A stretch of 46,505 nucleotides of DNA. Source: Candidatus Bathyarchaeota archaeon. GTDB taxonomy: Archaea > Thermoproteota > Bathyarchaeia > Bathyarchaeales > Bathycorpusculaceae. Positions within the stretch are counted from its first letter, which is position 1. Each line of letters begins with the position of its first letter. The stretch is taken from positions 1 through 46,505 of the forward strand of contig PLSP01000024.1 of the NCBI GenBank assembly GCA_003165195.1. Reading direction: 5' to 3'. Positions 35,520 to 42,850 of this stretch are shown here, in pieces. The notes beneath the pieces were generated by a model. That model was not told the origin of the DNA and did not search any database. It saw nothing but the letters and a program-made list of their open reading frames with translations. Position numbers and translations under genes: made by a program.

Positions 35520-35681
35520 TGAGCGCTTTTCTCCAACGCGATAAACTCTGAAACAATGTTTCTATCGGTAAGTACCTAATCAATTTGACGCCGCAAACCT
35601 CGACTCCCATTTGGCTTGCTCATGCATCGCAAGGTTAAAATGCTGATTTTGCCAGTTAGCAATTACGTCTGTGTGATGGCA

Positions 35682-36971
35682 ATGTTAGACATCAAGCTTA
35701 TCCGAGAAAACCCAGAGATGGTTAAAACCAACTTGGCTAAACGTGGCAACCCAGAATGCCTCAGAATGCTTGAGGATTTAATCGGCACTGATAGAGAATG
35801 GCGCGTAAACCTTACAAAACTAAATGAGCTGCGTCATGAGCGAAAACAGGTAACCATAGAAATCGCCAAACTAAAGAAAACAGGCAAGGAAGCAGACAGC
35901 CAAGTTCACCAGGCACAAGACATAGACGTAAAAATAACTGACGTCGAAAAAATGGTCACCCAACAAGAGCAGAAAACACATAGCTTTCTTATGCAGCTGC
36001 CCAATTTACTCGATGACACGGTTCCCCTTGGAAAAGACTCAAACGATAACGTTGAAGTCAAAAAGTGGGGAGCTATTCCAACCTTTAGTTTTCCAGTAAA
36101 AAACCACATCGACTTGGCCTTGGCTTTAGACCAGATTGACATGGAAAGAGCTGGAAAAGTTTCGGGATCAAGGTTCTTTTATTTGAAAGATCAGGTTGCA
36201 CGCTTAGACATGGCGCTCATGAGCTTTGGCATTGAGGAGTTGACACAGAAGGGCTATATCCCGATTGTGCCACCGTACTTATTGAATCGTGAAGCATATG
36301 AAGGAGTCACGTCGCTTGGTGACTTTGCGGATGTTCTTTATAAAATTGAAAACGAGGATTTGTACCTCATTGCCACTTCAGAGCACCCAATGGCTGCAAT
36401 GTACATGAATGAAGTTCTAAAGGAACAGGACATGCCGGTGAAACTTGCTGGATTAAGCACCTGCTTTAGAAAAGAGGCGGGAGCACACGGCAAAGACACT
36501 AGAGGAATTTTCCGCACTCACCAGTTCAACAAAATTGAACAGTTTATTTTCTGCAAACCAGAAGATTCATCCAAACTGCAAGAGGAACTGCTCCAAAACG
36601 CAGAAGAAATTCTGCAGAAACTCGAGTTGCCTTACCACGTGGTTAATGTCTGCACGGGAGACATCGGCACAGTAGCAGCCAAAAAATATGATATTGAAGC
36701 ATGGATGCCTGCTCAGAACGGTTATCGAGAGGTTGTTTCCTGTAGTAACTGTACTGATTATCAGGGAAGGCGATTGGGTATTCGCTACCGCGAAAAAGAA
36801 GGCGCAGCCGTAAAGGGGTGCGTTCACACGTTAAACTCGACTGCGATTGCTACAGGCAGAACCATAGTTGCATTGATTGAGAATAACCAGATGGCAGATG
36901 GATCGATAAATATACCAAAAGTATTACGCAAATACATGAGTAACAGAGAGAAAATTGAGAGGAAACCGTAA
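35682..36971 (+). CDS. serS: Seryl-tRNA synthetase
   Basis: About 429 residues from ATG 35682 (MLDIKLIRENPEMVKTNLAK), the conserved SerRS start; the frame is open 66 bases further upstream. The N-terminal antiparallel coiled coil (about 30-100) grips the tRNA long arm. Class II motifs follow: the motif 2 region LSTCFRKEAGAHGKDTRGIF with HQFNKIEQF, and motif 3 TAIATGRTIVALIENNQ. This is the common SerRS type, not the rare methanogen-type enzyme. It charges tRNA-Ser in the cytoplasm. Confidence 0.96.
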   Translation: MLDIKLIRENPEMVKTNLAKRGNPECLRMLEDLIGTDREWRVNLTKLNELRHERKQVTIEIAKLKKTGKEADSQVHQAQDIDVKITDVEKMVTQQEQKTHSFLMQLPNLLDDTVPLGKDSNDNVEVKKWGAIPTFSFPVKNHIDLALALDQIDMERAGKVSGSRFFYLKDQVARLDMALMSFGIEELTQKGYIPIVPPYLLNREAYEGVTSLGDFADVLYKIENEDLYLIATSEHPMAAMYMNEVLKEQDMPVKLAGLSTCFRKEAGAHGKDTRGIFRTHQFNKIEQFIFCKPEDSSKLQEELLQNAEEILQKLELPYHVVNVCTGDIGTVAAKKYDIEAWMPAQNGYREVVSCSNCTDYQGRRLGIRYREKEGAAVKGCVHTLNSTAIATGRTIVALIENNQMADGSINIPKVLRKYMSNREKIERKP

Positions 36972-37021
36972 ACCTTTTAATATTTCATTGAGAATGTTGA
37001 CTGCGCGTCGGAGAAATAACT

Positions 37022-37681
37022 TTGTCTTCAAAAACGAGGCATGTAAAAGATAAGTGGCGTGGAAAAGGATGGTTCATGGTTGTTGCCCCGTCCTTCTTTG
37101 GCAACGTTGAGTTAGGCTCAATTCCAGCTGAAGAGCCAGAGCAGCTAATTGGCAGAGTTGTTGAAGCCACACTTTATGATATTACAAGCGATTTTTCGCA
37201 TCATTACTTGAAAATGTTCTTCCAAGTTAACGAGATTGACGGGAAAACCGCTAAAACTCTATTCAAAGGTCATGAATACTCGCGAGACTACCTTCGTAGC
37301 CTAGTAAGGAGAAGAACCACAAAAGTGGACTCTTTAATTAACCTCAAAACAAAAGACGGCTATAAACTTAGAATTGCAGTTTCAGCGCTGACACTTTCAA
37401 GAATCAAGACATCACAGGAAAAGGTCATCCGAAAAATCATGGACGCAACAATCCATGAAAAAGCCAATGCACTCTCACTTGACCAATTCGTTCAAGAAAT
37501 GGTTCTTGGCAAAATCGCCTCTGACATCTACAATCAGGCAAAAGAAGTTGCACCGCTACGCCATGTAGGCATAAGGAAATCCAAACTCTTAGCCCAACCG
37601 CAGATGCCAACAACCAAACAGGCAGCAGCAACCCCCGCTCCTGAAGCTCCAGTTGAAGAAGAAGCTGAAGCAACCGCATAA
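37022..37681 (+). CDS. rps3ae: 30S ribosomal protein S3Ae (S1e)
   Basis: 219 residues matching archaeal S3Ae/S1e: DKWRGKGWFMVVAPSFFGNV, LIGRVVEATLYDITSDFSHH, RDYLRSLVRRRTTKVDSLIN and APLRHVGIRKSKLL. It sits near the mRNA exit platform of the small subunit. The C-terminal 30 residues are an Ala/Pro/Glu-rich tail (PTTKQAAATPAPEAPVEEEA), presumably disordered. The start is TTG. An oligo-T stretch (CATTTTTTTAG, about 37685-37695) directly after the stop is a good terminator. Confidence 0.95.
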   Translation: MSSKTRHVKDKWRGKGWFMVVAPSFFGNVELGSIPAEEPEQLIGRVVEATLYDITSDFSHHYLKMFFQVNEIDGKTAKTLFKGHEYSRDYLRSLVRRRTTKVDSLINLKTKDGYKLRIAVSALTLSRIKTSQEKVIRKIMDATIHEKANALSLDQFVQEMVLGKIASDIYNQAKEVAPLRHVGIRKSKLLAQPQMPTTKQAAATPAPEAPVEEEAEATA

Positions 37682-37773
37682 CCTCATTTTTTTAGTCTGC
37701 CCCATTTAGGGCAAAATTCTTTAGAAGCAATTCTAAAATAAACTCTTAACGGAACAAAAGGAGCTTACACGTT

Positions 37774-38238
37774 TTGTCTGCAAAAGCTGGAGTGCACGAA
37801 AAGGGAACTTTCACAGCCCAAGACGCCATTGACAACATAAAAAAAGACCCCAACTACCATAAAGCTGGCGCCATCGGTCTTTTCATTGGCGTTGTTAGGG
37901 GAGAAACCTTTGAGAGCGAAAAAGTTGAAAAGCTCGAGTTGGAAGCTTACGAGGAAAAAGCCAATGTAGTTCTTGAGAAAATCTGCAATGACTTAACCGA
38001 GAAACCAGGCATAGTTAATGTACAAATCCACCATTTACTCGGCGAATTTAAGGTTGGAGACGACTTGGTTTATGTCGCTGTCGCTGGTTCCCACCGAACA
38101 GAGGTTTTCACAGTCCTCCGCGAAGCTGTAGAGCGATACAAAAGTGAAGCGCCCGTTTTCAAAAAAGAACACATAATGAACTCCAAGGGGTCAGCGGCAC
38201 AATACTGGGTTTCCGAAAAAGGTAACCACAAACAGTAG
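37774..38238 (+). CDS. moaE: Molybdopterin synthase catalytic subunit MoaE
   Basis: 154 residues. With thiocarboxylated MoaD, MoaE converts precursor Z (cPMP) to molybdopterin, the pterin of Mo and W enzymes. Conserved sites: GAIGLFIGVVRGET, LELEAYEEKA, HHLLGEFKVGD, AVAGSHRTEVF with the arginine, and the catalytic lysine region APVFKKEHI. The start is TTG at 37774. A TATA-like AATAAACTCTTAAC is centred about 29 bases upstream. The likely partner MoaD-like gene is at 2384. The cofD gene begins 11 bases after the stop. Confidence 0.93.
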   Translation: MSAKAGVHEKGTFTAQDAIDNIKKDPNYHKAGAIGLFIGVVRGETFESEKVEKLELEAYEEKANVVLEKICNDLTEKPGIVNVQIHHLLGEFKVGDDLVYVAVAGSHRTEVFTVLREAVERYKSEAPVFKKEHIMNSKGSAAQYWVSEKGNHKQ

Positions 38239-38249
38239 GGTTTGAACTA

Positions 38250-39167
38250 ATGATTACTGCTTTAGCAGGCGGCGTAGGCGCAGCCAGATTCTTAACAGGC
38301 TTGGTAAAGCTTGCAAAAGAAGAAGACATCTCAGTGATTGTTAACACCGGCGACGACATTGAAATGTTTGGCCTACACGTTTCGCCAGACATTGATATCG
38401 TAACTTACACGTTGGCGGGCATTGTTAATGAGGAAAAAGGCTGGGGAATAAAGGGAGACACATTTTGCTGCCTTGAAATGCTAAAAAAACTGGGTTTAGA
38501 AACGTGGTTTAATTTGGGAGATAAAGACTTAGCCACTAATATTTTGCGAACTAACCTGTTAAAGGAAGGCTTGACGCTCTCAAAGGTTACCAGTAAGATC
38601 TGCCTCTTGCTGGGGGTTAAAGTCAACATCATACCTATGACCGATGACAGGTTCGAAACCCGAATAACGCTGGAGGAGGGGTCAGTTCATTTTGAGGAGT
38701 ACTTTGTTAAGAAAGCATGCAGAGGAAGGATTTTAGGTGTTGAATTCGTCGGCGCAACCACCGCTAAGCCTTCTCCTAAAGTTATTGACTCAATTTTAGA
38801 GGCTGAAAAAGTTGTTGTTTGCCCAAGCAACCCCATAGTCAGCGTCGGCACTATTTTGTCTGTTAAAGGCATTCGTGAGTCTTTGAGACGGACAAACGCC
38901 AAAATAATAGGAATAAGCCCTATAGTTGCGGGAGCCCCCATCAAGGGGCCTGCAGATAAACTTCTGGCTAGTTTAGGTTTAGAGGTTTCAGCTTACTCGG
39001 TGGCAAAGCTTTACGCTGACTTCTTAGACGTTTTTATAATTGACCAAAAAGATGCTGCTTTGGCTGACCGAATTAGGCAACTCGGCGTTAATGTGAAGAT
39101 TGCAAACACTATTATGGATAGTGCAGCTGATAAAATTGCGTTAGCTAAAGCTGTTCTAGAAAGTTAA
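38250..39167 (+). CDS. cofD: 2-phospho-L-lactate transferase (F420 synthesis)
   Basis: 305 residues. CofD joins the phospholactyl group of its nucleotide-activated donor to the deazaflavin Fo, forming F420-0. The nucleotide-binding start ALAGGVGAARFLTGLVKLA is followed by SVIVNTGDDIEMFGLHVSPD and DIDIVTYTLAG, all strongly conserved. VVCPSNPIVSVGTILSVKGI and GISPIVAGAPIKGPADKLL complete the family pattern. It implies an F420-using metabolism. It follows moaE after an 11-base gap, so both cofactor genes likely share a transcript. Confidence 0.95.
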   Translation: MITALAGGVGAARFLTGLVKLAKEEDISVIVNTGDDIEMFGLHVSPDIDIVTYTLAGIVNEEKGWGIKGDTFCCLEMLKKLGLETWFNLGDKDLATNILRTNLLKEGLTLSKVTSKICLLLGVKVNIIPMTDDRFETRITLEEGSVHFEEYFVKKACRGRILGVEFVGATTAKPSPKVIDSILEAEKVVVCPSNPIVSVGTILSVKGIRESLRRTNAKIIGISPIVAGAPIKGPADKLLASLGLEVSAYSVAKLYADFLDVFIIDQKDAALADRIRQLGVNVKIANTIMDSAADKIALAKAVLES

Positions 39168-39584
39168 CACGGATCAAGGACTCTATATAAACTATTGATC
39201 GTTCTATATACTATTTCGGATAATCTAATAACCGAAAAAAACAGATAATTTCTTTGAAGTCCCATGCAAATTAAAAAGATAAAGAAACGGCGTGCAAAAG
39301 CAGAAGCATCATGGTACTTCATCCATGTTTAGGGCATGGCTGTGATGTTAAAGTTTGAGGGGAAGAATATGACGGGGAAAAGTAGGGGTAAAGAACGAGC
39401 GGAAGCCAAGAAGGCTGATCTACTGGATTGGCTACTGGCAATCGATGCAAGCTTAACGTAACCCACAGTAAAGAAGCGGTTAATGGCAAATGCTTGTTTG
39501 TAGAGTTAACCAACGACGTCTTTTTACTAAGAGAAGGGTTATATGGGGACTAGCTAAATACTTTTAATAACGGATGAAGTTCAG
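39168..39584. other. Intergenic region with promoter-like repeats and small frames
   Basis: 417 bases between cofD and the PhoU-like gene. At 39172-39200 GATCAA and TTGATC flank a TATA-like CTCTATATAA. TCTATATA recurs at 39182 and 39203, exactly 21 bases apart. TTCGG/CCGAA (39215-39236) can form a small hairpin. A 41-residue frame (39336-39461, basic and Glu/Lys-rich) is followed, in another frame, by about 42 codons ending at 39553 that read VNGKCLFVELTNDVFLL. These could be remnants of one decayed gene; I do not recognise it. Confidence 0.35.
39552..39561 (+). promoter_or_regulatory. TATA box for the PhoU-like gene
   Basis: AGCTAAATAC is centred about 28 bases before the ATG at 39585. This again fits a leaderless or very short-leader transcript. 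Confidence 0.4.
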
Positions 39585-40253
39585 ATGGAACGAAAAAGTT
39601 ATGATTGGTTTGAGCAACGACGAAAAACAAGAGGATTAGACCTTGCCCACGACCAAATAACAAAAGCCTTTGATACCGTAACCTGGCTCAATAAAGCAAC
39701 CAAAAGCTTTGCAGAGAAAAACTTCAAGGAAGCACAACAATACATCGATAACTTATACAAAACCGAGGAAGGCGTTGACCAGCTTCGATCAGACGTTTTC
39801 ATGGAGTTATCAAAAGGCGCAGCCCTAGTCGCTGACTACCGTGAAGACCTCTTGCATCTGGTTAAACGGCTTGACACATTGGCTGACCACAGCAAGGACG
39901 CTGCAAGATGCCTTGAAATGCTTTCAGGCTCTGACATCCCGCAGGAATTAGCCGACAAAACCGTTTACATGACGGGTAAACTTGTGGATACAGCTCAGAC
40001 TCTTCGAGGTAGCTTAGAGAAAATCTCATCTAACCCTTCCGAAGCAATAAAAGAAGCCAAAAAAGTCGGGGAAATAGAACACGACATAGACACCGAATAT
40101 TTGAAAACGAAAAGCTTGTTCGTGAAATATGGGGCGGCAATGAATTGCGGAGCTATGGTCATATTCGATGACCTAATTGAGTTTATAGAGCAAGCTGCAG
40201 ACATGTGCGCAGACACAGCAGACTACATCATTGTGCTCTCAAGCAGAGAATAG
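39585..40253 (+). CDS. DUF47/PhoU-like helical protein
   Basis: A 222-residue all-helical protein of the DUF47 family, related to PhoU. Typical segments are DYREDLLHLVKRLDTLADHS, EHDIDTEYLKTKSLFV and IEFIEQAADMCADTADYI, where conserved Asp and Glu residues bind metal clusters in PhoU-like proteins. Members often occur with phosphate or inorganic-ion transporters and are thought to regulate them; here no transporter is adjacent. The ATG start is supported by the TATA box upstream. A hairpin terminator follows at 40282. Confidence 0.87.
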   Translation: MERKSYDWFEQRRKTRGLDLAHDQITKAFDTVTWLNKATKSFAEKNFKEAQQYIDNLYKTEEGVDQLRSDVFMELSKGAALVADYREDLLHLVKRLDTLADHSKDAARCLEMLSGSDIPQELADKTVYMTGKLVDTAQTLRGSLEKISSNPSEAIKEAKKVGEIEHDIDTEYLKTKSLFVKYGAAMNCGAMVIFDDLIEFIEQAADMCADTADYIIVLSSRE

Positions 40254-40281
40254 CACCTTTTCCTCTTTACTCTAACAAATA

Positions 40282-40309
40282 GGCTACAAAAGAGTAGCCA
40301 AAATTTTTT
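40282..40309 (+). terminator. Hairpin plus T-tract after the PhoU-like gene
   Basis: GGCTAC-AAAAGA-GTAGCC makes a perfect 6-bp stem with a 6-base loop, followed by AAAATTTTTT. It lies 28 bases after the stop of the PhoU-like gene. With the hairpin at 10472 it is the second bacterial-looking terminator in the window. Confidence 0.55.
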
Positions 40310-40341
40310 GTCTAACCAAAATAGCCGATTTTCCAGTAGCT

Positions 40342-40350
40342 CTTATATTC
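40342..40350 (+). promoter_or_regulatory. TATA box for the first propeller-GT39 gene
   Basis: CTTATATTC is centred about 31 bases before ATG 40378. This favours that ATG over the in-frame TTG at 40354, which lies only a few bases from the box. Confidence 0.45.
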
Positions 40351-40377
40351 TATTTGTACCTGTGCTTATCTGTAAGG

Positions 40378-42760
40378 ATGGCAATGAACAGTAAATGGTT
40401 ACGGATAACCCTCGTTTTGCTCATCTTAACCCCTACCTTCTGTATGTCGGTTGTTTCAGCTGCAAACCCACCAGCGAAAGCGGACACTGATGCTTGGACA
40501 TGCTTCCGACATGATTTAACACATACGGGAACCAACAACGCCGTAGAATCAACAAACTCTTCAACGCTACTTTGGAAGTACACTACAAATTCATCCGTGC
40601 TTTCATCCCCAGCAATCGAAAACGGATACGTATACTTCGGTTCGAAAGACAACTACATATACTGTCTCAACGCATCCAGCGGCAACATAGTTTGGAGTTT
40701 TGGACCTGCTGGAGGCGAAGTAGATTCGTCGCCAGCCATCTATGCAGGACGCATCTTTGTCGGCGCAGACGACGGCTTCGTCTACTGCCTGGACGCCGCC
40801 ACGGGGCAGCCTTACTGGATAAAATGGATTGCCGGCGACATCCACTCCTCCCCAGCAGTTGCAGACGGTTGCGTCTACATCGGCTCTTTAAAAGGCAATT
40901 ATTTTTGCCTCAACGCCACAAACGGCAATATCATTTGGACTTTCACTTGCGCCGGCGTAACTTCGTCACCTGCCATCTCAAACGGCATAGTATACGTTGA
41001 CACCGACAACTTCTATACGTGGGCAGTTAACGCCTCTACGGGCAAAGAAATATGGAGCAACCGTATCTTAAGCACCGCCTCTTCACCTAGCCTTGACGGA
41101 GACCGCCTATACATAGGTACATACGAGGGTGACATCGTTTGTTTGAACGCTTCTTCAGGCAATCAGCTGTGGAGTTACCAAACCCAAGATGAAGTCGCTT
41201 CTTCCCCTGCTGTCGCCTACGGCTGCGTGTACGTTGGTTCAGAAGATAACAACATTTACTGCTTAAACACTACTGATGGAGCGAAAATTTGGCAGACGCC
41301 GACTGGCTATTGGGTTTATTCTTCTCCTGCAGTTGCAGGCGGCAACGTGTACGTAGGCTCAGAAGACTACAACATCTACTGCCTTAATGCATTCAACGGC
41401 CAGATAAAGTGGACTTTTAGAACTGGAAACCTCGTTGACTCATCTCCAGCTATCGCAAACAACATCCTTTATGTCGGCTCATACGACCGCAGCCTTTACG
41501 CTTTCTCCTTGTCTAATTCAACATCCCAATCCCCTAATCTTCAAGCCACCAATGTTTTAGCCTCGACGACAGTGGCTTTCGACACCATAGTATGCGCTGC
41601 AGGAACACTCACTATTTTCTCAATCATCTGGTATATTCAGTCAGAGAGACGCTTGAAAATTGCGGCTAAAACCGCTGAAAAGGCCCAAGTTTCCTGGTTT
41701 CGGAGGCACAAGGATACACTTTGCATTTTAGGGATTCTATCTTTTTCAACGATATTTTTTGTAAGTTTAGGGAAAGGGTTTCTGTGGGCATCAGACGAGC
41801 AAATCTATTCGCAGATGGCTTACCATATTTTTAAAACGGGTGATTACTTGACGCCAACCGCCCACGGCGAATTAGCGATTTGGACTGGGAAGCCTCCTAT
41901 GGTATTTTGGTTGATGTCTTTTTCTTACCAAGTGTTCGGGGCAAACAACTTTTCCGCGAGGTTCCCAATTGCTATTTTCGGCGTGTTGTCGCTTGATGTG
42001 GTCTTTTTTTTTGGGAAAGAAGCTCTATAACGTTTATGTGGGGGTTTTGTCGGCGGTCGTTTTAGGAACGTTTACCACTTTTTACTCGTTTGCTACGCAT
42101 GCAATGTTGGATGTTCCGCTTGTTTTCTTTATGCTTGCCAGCTTATGCTGCTTAATTGCAAGTGAAGAGTCAAAAAACGCGTTGTTGTATGGGGCTTTGG
42201 GCGGGTTGTTTTTCGGCTTAGCGTTTCTGACAAAACAGTTTGATGCGGTCCTAATCCCGCTCATTATGGTAATCTACATAATTGTCACCAAGAGAAGTAT
42301 AAGGGGTCTGTTCACAAAACGTTTCGCTGCTTTTGCAGCCGTCGCACTGCTGGTTTTTGCTCCTTGGTTGGCTTACATGAATTCTCGCTTTGGCGCAAAC
42401 GTCTGGAGTTCTTATTTCTTATATTCGGCCGTGTCGAGGGCAGTTACCCCACTCGAAGGTCACAGCCACAGCCTTTTCTACTACTTCAACTATTTAGCCA
42501 CCAGCGAAAACTTGCTTTGGGTTCTGTTGCTACCCTTCGCAGTGGGGCTCAGCATATATTTTGCTGTTAGACGTTCAAAAGCTGATTTGTTGATTCTGAT
42601 TTGGATGGCAGTTGTGCTTGTGGTTTTCTCTGTTGCTCAAACAAAAATTTATTATTATATTCTGCCTGCTTACCCAGCGTTTGCGCTTGCAATCAGCAGC
42701 CTGCTCTATCAAACAGCAAAAAAAGCGAAACTCAGCCTAAGGAAAAAAATTAATCGGTAA
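40378..42760 (+). pseudogene. PQQ-type propeller fused to GT39 glycosyltransferase, copy 1, frameshifted at T9
   Basis: ATG 40378 opens with a signal peptide (WLRITLVLLILTPTFCMSVV). About eight propeller repeats of roughly 40 residues follow (YVYFGSKDNYIYCLNASSGN type), then a membrane segment and a GT39/ArnT-like domain with ASDEQIYSQMAYHIF and WTGKPPMVFWLMSF. The frame stops at 42030. The remaining 250 or so residues (GKKLYNVYVGVLSAVVLGTF onward) continue one frame over to 42760. The break lies in nine T at 42004-42012. With eight T the sequence reads VVFFLGKKLY, matching VYFLGKKLY in copy 2, and gives about 793 residues. Apart from this one base the gene is intact. Confidence 0.85.
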
Positions 42761-42807
42761 GTCAAGTTTTCTTCTAACATAGCCCGCTAAGCGTTGATTT
42801 CGACAGG

Positions 42808-42816
42808 GTATATATG
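42808..42816 (+). promoter_or_regulatory. TATA box for the second propeller-GT39 gene
   Basis: GTATATATG is centred about 39 bases before ATG 42851 and lies downstream of the in-frame TTG 42794. A transcript from this box would exclude the TTG, so ATG 42851 is the better start. Confidence 0.4.
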
Positions 42817-42850
42817 CTGTTCTTGCAGTGATTGCTTTTTAGGGATTAGA

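Noticed and set aside
39319-39513. A 64-codon minus-strand frame after cofD
   Set aside because: It is rich in Ser, Pro and Leu without domain pattern and no promoter is evident. It looks like a shadow of the small plus-strand frames.
40572-41000. 142-codon frame inside the first propeller-GT39 gene
   Set aside because: It is Arg/Leu-rich out-of-frame translation of the repeats; the true frame shows regular propeller blades.
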